Positions 22,916-30,217 of a DNA stretch of 35,658 bases are shown in pieces. The position numbers and the translations under genes were made by a program. Origin of the DNA: Gemmatimonadota bacterium (GTDB taxonomy: Bacteria > Gemmatimonadota > Gemmatimonadetes > Gemmatimonadales > GWC2-71-9); NCBI GenBank assembly GCA_003220935.1, contig QHTT01000087.1:76869-112526 (forward strand), written 5' to 3'. Below the pieces are notes generated by a model. That model worked only from the letters and a program-made list of their open reading frames with translations. It did not search any database and was not told where the DNA came from. Each line of letters starts with the position of its first letter. Position 1 is the first letter of the stretch.

Positions 22916-23946
22916 GACGTCGTTTCACATTCGTGTCATTGCTGCTGCTCGGCGGCGGCGGCACGACGCAGGCGCAGAGTGCAGGCGCCGAGCCGCTTCG
23001 CAAGAGCGATCTGCTCCGGCTGCTCTCGGTGGGAACACTCGGGTCCGGCGAGCTTGCCGCACTGGTGCGCCGCACCTGTCTCAGCTTCACGCCGACGAGC
23101 CGGGACCGCGCCGATCTCGTGGCGCTCGGCGCGGACTCGGTGGTGCTGCGGGAGATCGATCAGTGCGCGCGCCGCGGCGCGCCGGTGCGTGCTGCGCCGC
23201 GGGCGGCCGCAGTGCGTCCGCGCGCGCCACCGGTTCGGCGCCCTCGGGCCGATAGCGTAAAGCGGGTGGTCGCCATGGCGCCGGCCGCCGCCATCCGCGC
23301 CGAGCCGCGCGACGTGCCCAGGCTGCCACTCTCCGCGGCGCTCACTGGGTTCGTGCTGGGCGGGGGGCAGCGCGGCGCAGTCGGGAGTCGTCCCCCGGTC
23401 CCGGTGATCTTTCAGGTCCGTGACACGGCAGGGGCCCCCGTGGTGGGCGAGGCTGTAACTTTCGGCGTCACCAACGGGCTGTTGGGCGTTTCCCGCGCCG
23501 TAACCGATTCCGCGGGCAGTGTGAGGGTGGACCTGACCCTGGGACCGAAGGCAGGCCTCACGCTCGTCAGGGCCGCGGTCAGGGCCATGGAGCGCGAGGC
23601 CACGCTCTACGCTCAACCCGGTGCTCCGGCGCGCCTTCTGCTGCGCTGTGGCGACGCGCTCGTCGAGGGACGAATCGCGCTCACCACCCACGTCCCCGTC
23701 GTGTTCCGCGTCGCCGGCCAGGATGCATTCGGGAACGTCGTCCCAGTCTCGCAGGTCGAGGCGGCGACTGGGGATAAGAACGTGCTGCGCGTGGTGGTTG
23801 CGGGCGCGGACAGCTTGGGTGGCGTGGTGCGAGTGATACCGGGAGAACCCGGCTCAACGAGCCTAGTCATCGTATCATCCGGCCAACGGGAGGACTTTAC
23901 TGCCGTGGTGTGGCAGACGCGCCACACCGGTGCAGCCTGTCCCTAG
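22900..23946 (+). CDS. secreted Ig-like protein with small Cys-pair N-terminal domain, cassette copy 1
   Basis: This 348-residue exported protein has a signal peptide (basic start, FTFVSLLLLGGGGTTQAQ). A conserved helical module of about 60 residues follows: EPLRKSDLLRLL... LVRRTCLSFTPTSRDRADL... LGADSVVLREIDQC. Next comes a basic Pro/Ala/Arg linker, then beta-rich Ig-like (invasin/Big-type) repeats beginning LTGFVLGGGQRGAVG and continuing VTDSAGSVRVDLTLGPKAG. The final part ends HTGAACP. The ATG lies inside the 3' end of the JAMM-like gene (16-base overlap), so translation is coupled. Its paralogue is 25214-26776. It is probably periplasmic or surface exposed. No enzymatic motif is visible, and the function is not known. 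Confidence 0.82.
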   Translation: MPAALGRRFTFVSLLLLGGGGTTQAQSAGAEPLRKSDLLRLLSVGTLGSGELAALVRRTCLSFTPTSRDRADLVALGADSVVLREIDQCARRGAPVRAAPRAAAVRPRAPPVRRPRADSVKRVVAMAPAAAIRAEPRDVPRLPLSAALTGFVLGGGQRGAVGSRPPVPVIFQVRDTAGAPVVGEAVTFGVTNGLLGVSRAVTDSAGSVRVDLTLGPKAGLTLVRAAVRAMEREATLYAQPGAPARLLLRCGDALVEGRIALTTHVPVVFRVAGQDAFGNVVPVSQVEAATGDKNVLRVVVAGADSLGGVVRVIPGEPGSTSLVIVSSGQREDFTAVVWQTRHTGAACP

Positions 23947-24017
23947 CCGGCGCGGCTTAAATCCTGGCTCGCCCGCCGCCCAACTGCGGCCAGGAAGTTG
24001 CAGCGCCCCCCAAGGCG

Positions 24018-25217
24018 ATGGACCGTTTTTGGAGCAGCGCGACCCCCCTATCTGGCGGCAGTCCGGCCGGGCGGGAAAGCGAAAACCTGACGCGACTGCT
24101 ACCCGTCGCGCAGGCGATCCGTTGGACTCCCACCGTCGACGATTGCTCCGTCGACCCCCCCTACCCGATCTTCATCACTCAGAGCGCGTTCGCGGCCGTG
24201 CAAGCCCACGCGGAGGCAAAGCCGCTGGACACCGCTTCGCTGGGCTTCTTGGTGGGCAACCTCTTCAGGTGTCCGGAGACGGACGCTCCGTACGTCGTCA
24301 TCGAGTCCGCGATTCAACTCCCCTGGTCGATTTCAGGAGATCGGCTCAGGCCAGCGCTGTCGCAGGGGTGGTCGGTCGTTCAGGAGGAGCTGCGACGGAA
24401 CGGCGGCCGGCTGTTGGGCTGGTATCATGCGCACCGCGCCGTCGAGGCCCGACTCTCTCCGGCCGACGTGGCCACGCACGTCGCCCTGTTCGATCAGCCA
24501 TGGCAGGTGGCTCTGGTGGTGACGCCGGGGGACGCGCCCGCCGGCGGCTTCTTCCGCATTCCGGCGGATGGGTCCCGCTCGCTCGCGTACCTGCCGTTCT
24601 ACGAGTTGCTGGAAGCCTCGTCCATTCTCCCGGACGGGCGCAAGGTCAGCGACCTCGCGTGGGTGAACTATCGCACCGAGGAAGCCATTTTCACTTCCGA
24701 CCGGGTGTCGAACCCCCGGCTCGAGATCCCACCGCGTCTGCTGTTTCCCGAGGACGTCGACGATTCCGTTGCGCCGGGGTCGCCGCCGCCCATGCGGCGC
24801 ACCAGCCTGGAGCGCTCGGTTCGATTCGCTGGGTACGGCGTGCTCGGGCTGGTCGCAGCGGCGGTGTTGTTCAACGTGTACCGGGCCCGTGCGTCAGGGC
24901 CGGGCGAGACGGTGGCCAGCGAGCGTGAGGCAGCGGCCTCGCCGCGGGACCTCGTCGACCGCACGGCCGACACCGTGGCGCTCGCGGTCGGCGCATTCGA
25001 GCTGCGCGCCCGGTTGTTCGACAGCCGCAGGATGGCGTGTCCCGACCTGGCACGCGGCCTGGTCGACCTGGAAGAGCGGTGGACGTCCTACAACGTTGCT
25101 CGGAAGGCGGACGCCGCCGGGCTCGATTCGGCGGGAGCCGCCCGGGACCGCTCGCTCTACGCTGACGTCGACGCGGCAGAGCGTCTGTTCGAGCGATCGC
25201 AGTGTCCGCGGCCATGA
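24018..25217 (+). CDS. JAMM/MPN-like domain membrane protein, cassette copy 2
   Basis: This 399-residue paralogue of 21200-22915 lacks the long proline linker. The JAMM-like domain (about 48-225) has H137-x-H139-x10-D150 with Ser147 (WYHAHRAVEARLSPAD). The position of the catalytic Glu is again not Glu (DTASLGFLVG, Ala73). Conserved blocks shared with copy 1 are GFLVG...CPET, PWQVALV, GGFFR, LPFYELL and WxNYR. One transmembrane helix lies at about 270-287. The extracytoplasmic C-terminal domain (about 311-399) carries Cys341 and Cys396, 55 residues apart (54 in copy 1), and the same -RP ending. The start is ATG 24018, with a weak AAGG upstream, 71 bases after the copy 1 Ig-like gene. It ends in an ATGA overlap with its own Ig-like partner. 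Confidence 0.85.
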   Translation: MDRFWSSATPLSGGSPAGRESENLTRLLPVAQAIRWTPTVDDCSVDPPYPIFITQSAFAAVQAHAEAKPLDTASLGFLVGNLFRCPETDAPYVVIESAIQLPWSISGDRLRPALSQGWSVVQEELRRNGGRLLGWYHAHRAVEARLSPADVATHVALFDQPWQVALVVTPGDAPAGGFFRIPADGSRSLAYLPFYELLEASSILPDGRKVSDLAWVNYRTEEAIFTSDRVSNPRLEIPPRLLFPEDVDDSVAPGSPPPMRRTSLERSVRFAGYGVLGLVAAAVLFNVYRARASGPGETVASEREAAASPRDLVDRTADTVALAVGAFELRARLFDSRRMACPDLARGLVDLEERWTSYNVARKADAAGLDSAGAARDRSLYADVDAAERLFERSQCPRP

Positions 25218-26776
25218 GGGGTTGGCTCTCGGGTCTCGTCGCGCTCGGCTGCCCGGTGCTCGTCGCCGCGCAGGGAACGGAGCCGCTGCGAAAGACGGAT
25301 CTCATCCGTCTCTTGTCGAACCCCGTGATTCGGAAAGCAGAGGTCGCCGACCTCGTACGGCGAAACTGCCTCGCCTTCCGGCCCACCGAGCGCGACTGGG
25401 CGGACCTGCGCGACCTCGGTGCGGACGCCGACGTGATGAGCAGCATCGGCGGCTGCACGGCCGGTCAGCCGTCCCGCGCCGGGGTTAGGCTCGCGAGCAC
25501 CTCGACGTCCACGGCGCCACCGACCGCAGCCGCTTCGGCGCCGGCCGAGCCTCGACTCACGGTGACGCTGCTGTCCGGGCGGACCGCGGTTCCCGCCGCA
25601 AGCGAGGCGCTGATTCGTGTTAGCGTGCGCCGGGGCAACGCGCCGCAGCGCGCGGTGACGCTGGCGCTGCGGGGCAGCTCCAGCATCACCGGCGGAACCG
25701 GGAGCGACGCGCAGGCCCTCACGGACGACAGCGGACTGGCGGTGTTCCGAGTCCCCGCGGGCCGGCAGGTGGCGACTTACCATTTCGAGGTCGTCTTGGC
25801 TACAGGGGCGGCGCTACCGGGGCGGCCCACGGCGGACCTCGTGGTGCGTCCGGGTCGACCGGCCGTCGCCGACGTGCGGCCGGCTCGGCTCGAGCTGGGC
25901 GGTGTACCGGAAGGTCCGTTCGCGGTTCAGGCGACGGTGCGAGATTCGTTCGGCAACCCGGTGCCGAACGAGCCCCTCGAGCTGCGGCCGGAGCACGCTG
26001 ACATGGGTGTGGCCGCCGACACGCGCGCCACCGACTCGCTCGGCCGGGCAGCCTTCCTCATCCAGGCGGCAGCAGTACGGCGGCCGGGGCGCATCGAGCT
26101 GCGCAGCCGAGGCGAGCGCCTAGCGGTGGTTGAAGCGGTGTTCGGCGGCCCGGTGTCGCGCGCCGGCACGGGCTTTGTGTCCGGCGGCGGGCAGCGGGGT
26201 GTCGCGCGGACCCTCTTGCCCGAGGCGCTCGTCTTTCAGGCGCACAGCGCCTCCGGCAGGCCGATGCCCGGCCGCGTGGTCGTTTTCCGGAGTCGTAACG
26301 CCCAAGTCACCCGGGACAGCGCCGTCACCGACTCGGCGGGTCGCGCCCGCGTCGACGTGACCCTGGGATCGCAGGCGGGGCTCGCGGTCGTCACTGCCTC
26401 GTTCGATTCCGTCCAAACGGCGGAAACGCTCCACGTGGACCCCGGTCCCGCAGTCGAGCTCATTGTGGAGCGGGACGGCGCGCGTGTCGACGGCGGCCGC
26501 ATCATCGTAGAACGCGACGTCCCGTTCTCCCTGACGCTCAAGGCGCGCGATGGCTACGGGAACCTGATTCCTACCGTGAGCCTGTCGCGCACGCTGCAGG
26601 ATGTGCTGCGGCAATACAACGCCCGTAGCCAGCTCCTCAGACTCGTAGGCGTGGAATCCGACAGCCTCACGGCGGCGATCAAGTTCAGGCCGGTCGCGGC
26701 TGGCATGACGTCGCTCACGATCTCGGCCGGTCTCACGGCGACCGTTGCCGTGGAGGTGGTGAGCCCCAGGCGGTAG
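25214..26776 (+). CDS. secreted Ig-like protein with small Cys-pair N-terminal domain, cassette copy 2
   Basis: This 520-residue exported protein starts MRGWLSGLVALGCPVLVAAQ (signal peptide). The same helical module as copy 1 follows: EPLRKTDLIRLL... LVRRNCLAFRPTERDWADL... LGADADVMSSIGGC. After a Ser/Thr/Pro linker there are about four Ig-like repeats; one begins GTGFVSGGGQRGVARTLLPE and includes VTDSAGRARVDVTLGSQAG, almost identical to copy 1. Others show the DxxGNPVPNEPLEL type turn of bacterial Big/invasin domains. The start ATG overlaps the JAMM-like stop (ATGA). An in-frame GTG at 25202 would add four residues and is less likely. It is probably surface or periplasmic; the function is not known. 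Confidence 0.84.
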   Translation: MRGWLSGLVALGCPVLVAAQGTEPLRKTDLIRLLSNPVIRKAEVADLVRRNCLAFRPTERDWADLRDLGADADVMSSIGGCTAGQPSRAGVRLASTSTSTAPPTAAASAPAEPRLTVTLLSGRTAVPAASEALIRVSVRRGNAPQRAVTLALRGSSSITGGTGSDAQALTDDSGLAVFRVPAGRQVATYHFEVVLATGAALPGRPTADLVVRPGRPAVADVRPARLELGGVPEGPFAVQATVRDSFGNPVPNEPLELRPEHADMGVAADTRATDSLGRAAFLIQAAAVRRPGRIELRSRGERLAVVEAVFGGPVSRAGTGFVSGGGQRGVARTLLPEALVFQAHSASGRPMPGRVVVFRSRNAQVTRDSAVTDSAGRARVDVTLGSQAGLAVVTASFDSVQTAETLHVDPGPAVELIVERDGARVDGGRIIVERDVPFSLTLKARDGYGNLIPTVSLSRTLQDVLRQYNARSQLLRLVGVESDSLTAAIKFRPVAAGMTSLTISAGLTATVAVEVVSPRR

Positions 26777-26861
26777 CCGCGCCTACCTGTTTTCCGTCGG
26801 CTGCTCACCGCTCTCGCGTGTATCCCTGTTCTCGCGTTTGCCGACATACTAGCTTTCCAGC

Positions 26862-26957
26862 GCCCCAGGTCCGCAGGTCGTCCGCTCGTGAACCGCGTCA
26901 GGCCCCCGCAGGGAGCAGCGCTAAGCGAGTTGAGGCTTCGCTGCGTCAACCTGGGGC
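26862..26957 (+). ncRNA. ffs: signal recognition particle RNA (4.5S type)
   Basis: This 96-base stretch folds into one long hairpin. The ends GCCCCAGGT (26862-26870) and ACCTGGGGC (26949-26957) pair perfectly over nine bases. The apex carries the SRP domain IV signature GCGTCAGG...GGGAGCAGCGC, with the Ffh-binding internal loops (CAG-G opposite A-GCAG) closed by a compensated GCG/CGC pair. It targets nascent membrane and secreted proteins with Ffh/FtsY. Its place directly upstream of dnaX matches other bacteria, such as the scr-dnaX order in Bacillus. The apical loop is odd: between the CCC and GGG is CCGCA rather than the near-universal GGAA. A -10-like CATACT lies at 26845-26850. Confidence 0.8.
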
Positions 26958-26971
26958 ATCTCTCATGAACG

Positions 26972-27063
26972 CGGAACGCGGAAGGCGGAACGCGGAACAT
27001 CAGGGCGACTGTCCTGCGGCACGATCTCCCACTTCTCTTCCGCGTTCCGCGTTCCGCGTTCCG
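26972..27063. repeat. large heptad-repeat inverted repeat (hairpin) upstream of dnaX
   Basis: The left arm 26972-26997 and right arm 27038-27063 are complementary at 25 of 26 positions, with a 40-base loop. Each arm is built from tandem copies of a 7-mer (GCGGAAC or its complement GTTCCGC), and the repeats run on beyond the arms (26967-26998, 27036-27071). It separates the SRP RNA gene from dnaX and overlaps the place where the dnaX -35 would lie. There is no T-tract, so it is not a standard terminator. Confidence 0.85.
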
Positions 27064-27073
27064 ACTTCCGCAT

Positions 27074-27079
27074 TAGATT
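27074..27079 (+). promoter_or_regulatory. -10 element 7 bases before dnaX
   Basis: TAGATT ends seven bases before the ATG at 27087, with no Shine-Dalgarno between, so dnaX is probably leaderless. The -35 region falls in the repeat arm (TTCCGC). Confidence 0.45.
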
Positions 27080-27086
27080 GCTCCCC

Positions 27087-28739
27087 ATGATCGCCCTTGC
27101 CCGCAAATACCGCCCCAAGCGGTTTTCCGACCTGATCGTGCAGACGCATGTCGCCGCCGCGTTGCGCGGCGCCGTGGCCGGTGGCCGCGTCGCCCATGGC
27201 TACCTGTTCGCAGGGCCCCGCGGCGTAGGCAAGACGACGGCGGCGCGCATCCTGGCGATGGCGTTGAACTGTGAGCGGCGCGATTCCTCCGGGGTGGCGG
27301 GCGAGCCGTGCGGCACCTGCGATTCCTGCCAGCGGATCTGGACAGGTGCGGCGAATCTCGACGTCGTGGAGCTCGATGCTGCCTCGAACCGCGGCGTGGA
27401 CGACGCGCGCGACCTGCGCGAGCGCGCTATGTACGCCGCCTCGGCCGAGGGTCGCCACAAGGTCTACATCGTGGACGAAGCCCACATGCTCACGCGCGAG
27501 GCCTGGAACGCCCTCCTCAAGATCCTCGAGGAGCCGCCGCCGCGGGTCGTGTTCGTGTTCGCGACCACGGAGCCCCAGAAGATCGCGCAGAGCGCGGCGC
27601 CCATCCTCTCGCGACTCCAGCGTTTCGACTTTCGGCGCATCGGCCTCCACGCGATCACCGAACGGCTGCAGCAGGTGCTCGCCGCTGAGGGGCTGGCGGC
27701 TGACGAGGAGGCCGTGCACCTCATCGCGAAGAGCGCAGACGGCGGCATGCGGGACGGCCTGTCTATCCTCGATCAGGTCCTCTCCTTCGGCGCGGGGCCG
27801 GTCACGGCGCAGCGTGTGCGCGACGTGCTCGGCCTGATTCCCGAGGACAGGTACAGCGAGCTACTCCGTCTCGTCGCCGAGCGCGACACGAAAGCGGTCT
27901 TCCCGCTGGTGGACCGGCTCAGCGCTGCCGGCGCCGACTTGGGCGAGTTCGTCGCCGGCGCAGGAGAGATGTTGCGCGCCGTGCTGCTCGCCGGCCTGGG
28001 CGGGGAGCCCGAGGGGCTCACCGAGGGGTTGCAGGCGCTGGTGCGTCAGTACGCCTCCCGACTCCCGCCTCCCGATATCGTGCGCCTGCTCGCGCTACTG
28101 TCGGAGCTGGAACCGCAACTACGCACCAGCGGCAACGCGCGCCTGGCCGTGGAGCTGCTGTTGTTGCGGTGGGCGATGATGGGGCGCACCGTTGAACTAG
28201 GGGAAGTGATCCGGGCGCTCGGTAAGAATCCGGGGAAGGGGGAAGAGGGAAGGGAGAAGAGCGACACCGCTCCGGTGCTCCGCGATGCCGCTCCGGTCAC
28301 ACCCTTTCCCCTTCCCTCTTCCCCGGCAGTTCCCCCGCCGGAGAAAGGTCCCTTGACCGTCGATCGGGTGCGGGCCCTCTGGCCTCGGATTATCGAGGAC
28401 GCGCGCGCGAAGAGCCCCATGCTCGGCGCGCTGTTGCAGGCGACGGAGGTCGCCAGCGCCGACGGCTCGACCGTGGCCATCCGGTTGCGCGACATCAATC
28501 CGGTGCACGCCGAGGGGCTCCAGCGCCAGCGGGACGCCCTCGCGCTGCTCGTAGGGCGATACGTCACGGAGCCGGTGCGCATCACTCTGGAGGGTGCGAC
28601 CAGCGGGGAGCGGTCGACTCCGCGCCCAGCTCGGATGACGGAAGCGGGCGTGCGTGCCGACCGGCTCAACGCGTTGCGGGCGAAGGACCCGACCCTCAAC
28701 ACCGCCATCGACGCGTTGGACTTGGAGTTGCTGGAGTAG
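27087..28739 (+). CDS. dnaX: DNA polymerase III subunits gamma and tau
   Basis: This is the clamp-loader ATPase that loads the sliding clamp and links polymerase cores. It has 550 residues starting MIALARKYRPKRFSDLIVQ. Walker A is GPRGVGKTTAARIL (43-50 core). The zinc cysteines are 62, 75, 78 and 81 (CERR... CGTCDSC). Walker B is VDEAHML (129-135), followed by sensor region SRLQRFDFRRI. Residues about 382-413 form a low-complexity linker encoded by an inverted repeat (separate entry). The C-terminal part (VDRVRALWPRIIEDARAKSP) is a short tau-like domain. It heads the dnaX-ybaB-recR group. No slippery A-run for a gamma frameshift was seen. Confidence 0.95.
   Translation: MIALARKYRPKRFSDLIVQTHVAAALRGAVAGGRVAHGYLFAGPRGVGKTTAARILAMALNCERRDSSGVAGEPCGTCDSCQRIWTGAANLDVVELDAASNRGVDDARDLRERAMYAASAEGRHKVYIVDEAHMLTREAWNALLKILEEPPPRVVFVFATTEPQKIAQSAAPILSRLQRFDFRRIGLHAITERLQQVLAAEGLAADEEAVHLIAKSADGGMRDGLSILDQVLSFGAGPVTAQRVRDVLGLIPEDRYSELLRLVAERDTKAVFPLVDRLSAAGADLGEFVAGAGEMLRAVLLAGLGGEPEGLTEGLQALVRQYASRLPPPDIVRLLALLSELEPQLRTSGNARLAVELLLLRWAMMGRTVELGEVIRALGKNPGKGEEGREKSDTAPVLRDAAPVTPFPLPSSPAVPPPEKGPLTVDRVRALWPRIIEDARAKSPMLGALLQATEVASADGSTVAIRLRDINPVHAEGLQRQRDALALLVGRYVTEPVRITLEGATSGERSTPRPARMTEAGVRADRLNALRAKDPTLNTAIDALDLELLE
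28239..28324. repeat. inverted repeat inserted in the dnaX linker
   Basis: GGGGAAGAGGGAAGGG (28239-28254) is a perfect reverse complement of 28309-28324, with a 54-base spacer, and weaker purine/pyrimidine symmetry extends inward. The spacer contains a repeated CCGCTCCGGT. It lies in frame and encodes a linker between the ATPase core and the C-terminal domain. The left flank (28232-28254) has four G-runs and shares the 12-mer GGGAAGGGGGAA with the region after marR (14284-14295). Confidence 0.8.
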
Positions 28740-28740
28740 C

Positions 28741-28769
28741 TTGCCACCTGTTTGGGCGAGGGGTAACTT
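28741..28769 (+). promoter_or_regulatory. sigma-70-type promoter of ybaB
   Basis: TTGCCA (28741-28746) and TAACTT (28764-28769) are separated by exactly 17 bases. The ATG of ybaB begins seven bases after the -10, predicting a leaderless transcript. This gives ybaB-recR and the downstream genes a promoter separate from dnaX. Confidence 0.55.
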
Positions 28770-28776
28770 TCGGCGT

Positions 28777-29094
28777 ATGGCGGATTTATCCAACCTGTTC
28801 CAGCTGGGACAGCAGGTGCAGTTCCGGCTCTCCGAAATCCAGTCCCAGCTGGCGCAGCAGACGGTGACCGCTTCAGCCGGCGGCGGGCTGGTGCAGGCCA
28901 CCGCCGACGGGCGGGGCCAGATCCGTGCCATCAAGATCGATCCCCAGGCGGTCGCCCAAGGGGATATCGAGATGCTCGAGGACCTCGTGCTCGCCGCGGT
29001 TTCGCAGGCGCAGCAGCGCGCCGCCGAGCTCTACCAGGCGGAAGTGAAGAAGCTCGCCTCGGGCTTGCCGTTCCCGTTTCAACTGCCGTTGTAG
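28777..29094 (+). CDS. ybaB: YbaB/EbfC-family nucleoid-associated protein
   Basis: This small DNA-binding protein of 105 residues forms tweezer-like dimers in other bacteria. Here MADLSNLFQLGQQVQFRLSE begins the long N-terminal helix. The central strands contain GGGLVQATADGRGQIRAIKI, matching the family core (V-x-A-x-x-x-G-x-x-x-V/I-x-I), and the C-terminal helix ends AELYQAEVKKLASGL. It sits between dnaX and recR, as in most bacteria, which supports the call. Confidence 0.9.
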   Translation: MADLSNLFQLGQQVQFRLSEIQSQLAQQTVTASAGGGLVQATADGRGQIRAIKIDPQAVAQGDIEMLEDLVLAAVSQAQQRAAELYQAEVKKLASGLPFPFQLPL

Positions 29095-29100
29095 TTCGCC

Positions 29101-29703
29101 GTGTCGGCCATCGATGATCTCGTGACGGAGCTGGCTCAGCTCCCCGGGATCGGGCGCAAGACGGCGCAGCGGCTCACGTTTTATCTATTGAAGCAGCCGG
29201 CGGAGACCGCCGCGCGCCTGGCGGAAGCGATCCAGCGGGTGCGTCAGCATGTGACGGCCTGTGGCGTGTGCGGCACGCTCACCGATGTGGATCCCTGCGC
29301 GATCTGCACCGACCCGCGGCGCGACGCGGCCCTCCTGTGTGTGGTGGAAGAGGCCTCGGACGTCACGGCGATCGAGCGCGCGGGCCGGTTCCCGGGGCGC
29401 TATCACGTGCTGGGCGGGCGGCTCTCCCCGCTCGAGGGCGTGGGTCCCGAGGCGCTGCGCATCGATCGGCTGGTGGCGCGCGTCACCAACGGGGCGGGGG
29501 TTCGCGAAGTGATCGTCGCGACGAATCCCTCGATGGAGGGGGAGGTGACCGCCACGTACCTGCAGCAGGCGCTCAAGCCCACGGGCGTGCGCGTGACGCG
29601 GATCGCGCGCGGCTTGCCGGTGGGAGGGGATCTCGAGTATGCCGACGGCGTGACCATCGCGCAGGCCTTGCTCGCGCGCCGGGACATGTCCGAGGCCGAC
29701 TGA
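29101..29703 (+). CDS. recR: recombination mediator protein RecR
   Basis: This 200-residue protein works with RecF/RecO in loading RecA at gapped DNA. It has a helix-hairpin-helix (LAQLPGIGRKTAQRLTFYLL), a four-Cys zinc finger (CGVCGTLTDVDPCAIC), a Toprim domain (LLCVVEEASDVTAIER, then HVLGGRLSPLEGVGPE) and the C-terminal Walker-B-like ARGLPVGGDLEYAD. The GTG start is six bases after the ybaB stop. Identification is secure. Confidence 0.96.
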   Translation: MSAIDDLVTELAQLPGIGRKTAQRLTFYLLKQPAETAARLAEAIQRVRQHVTACGVCGTLTDVDPCAICTDPRRDAALLCVVEEASDVTAIERAGRFPGRYHVLGGRLSPLEGVGPEALRIDRLVARVTNGAGVREVIVATNPSMEGEVTATYLQQALKPTGVRVTRIARGLPVGGDLEYADGVTIAQALLARRDMSEAD

Positions 29704-29716
29704 CCGAGGGAACGCG

Positions 29717-30205
29717 ATGGCGGGTGCGGCGAGCTGGTCGTTTTCGGAAAACGACTTCAAGCAGATCCAGCAGCATCTCCAGGCGTTCCTCCGCGACGCG
29801 AACGCCCGGTGCGCGCTGCTGGTCGACCGCACCGGCCAGCTCGTGGCCACCGTGGGCGACCCGCCGCAGTTCGACTCCGCCGCCTTCGCTTCTCTCACCG
29901 CCGCCGACTTCAGCGCCAACGATCAGCTTGCCAAGATGGTGGGCGAGCACGAATTCGCCTCGCTGGTCCACCAGGGCCAGAAGGAGTCGATGCTCCTCGC
30001 CGACGTGGCGAAGCGCGTCATTCTGGTCGTGCTGTTCGACCAGCGCACCACGCTCGGCCTGGTGAAGCTCAAGGGGAAGGCCGTGGTCGAGCGACTGACC
30101 AAGGTGTTCGAAGAGATGTTCAAGGGGGTCGGCGCGGGACCGTCGGCTCCGCAGAAGGGCCTGCTCGAGGGTGCGGAAGACGAAATTGACAAACTCTTCG
30201 GGTAG
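29717..30205 (+). CDS. mglB: Roadblock/LC7-domain protein, MglB-like
   Basis: This 162-residue protein is a Roadblock/LC7 fold (FKQIQQHLQAFLRDANARCA, ALLVDRTGQLVATVG, FSANDQLAKMVGEHEF, VILVVLFDQRTTLGLVKLKG). In Myxococcus and Thermus, MglB is the GTPase-activating partner of MglA and sets cell polarity. Here it lies 12 bases upstream of the mglA gene, which makes that partnership likely. The C-terminal tail (LLEGAEDEIDKLFG) is a possible partner-binding helix. The ATG has GAGGGAAC upstream. Confidence 0.85.
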   Translation: MAGAASWSFSENDFKQIQQHLQAFLRDANARCALLVDRTGQLVATVGDPPQFDSAAFASLTAADFSANDQLAKMVGEHEFASLVHQGQKESMLLADVAKRVILVVLFDQRTTLGLVKLKGKAVVERLTKVFEEMFKGVGAGPSAPQKGLLEGAEDEIDKLFG

Positions 30206-30217
30206 AGGGACGCGCCC

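Noticed and set aside
26972-27063. CRISPR array
   Set aside because: The tandem 7-mers lack spacers, and no cas genes are in the window.
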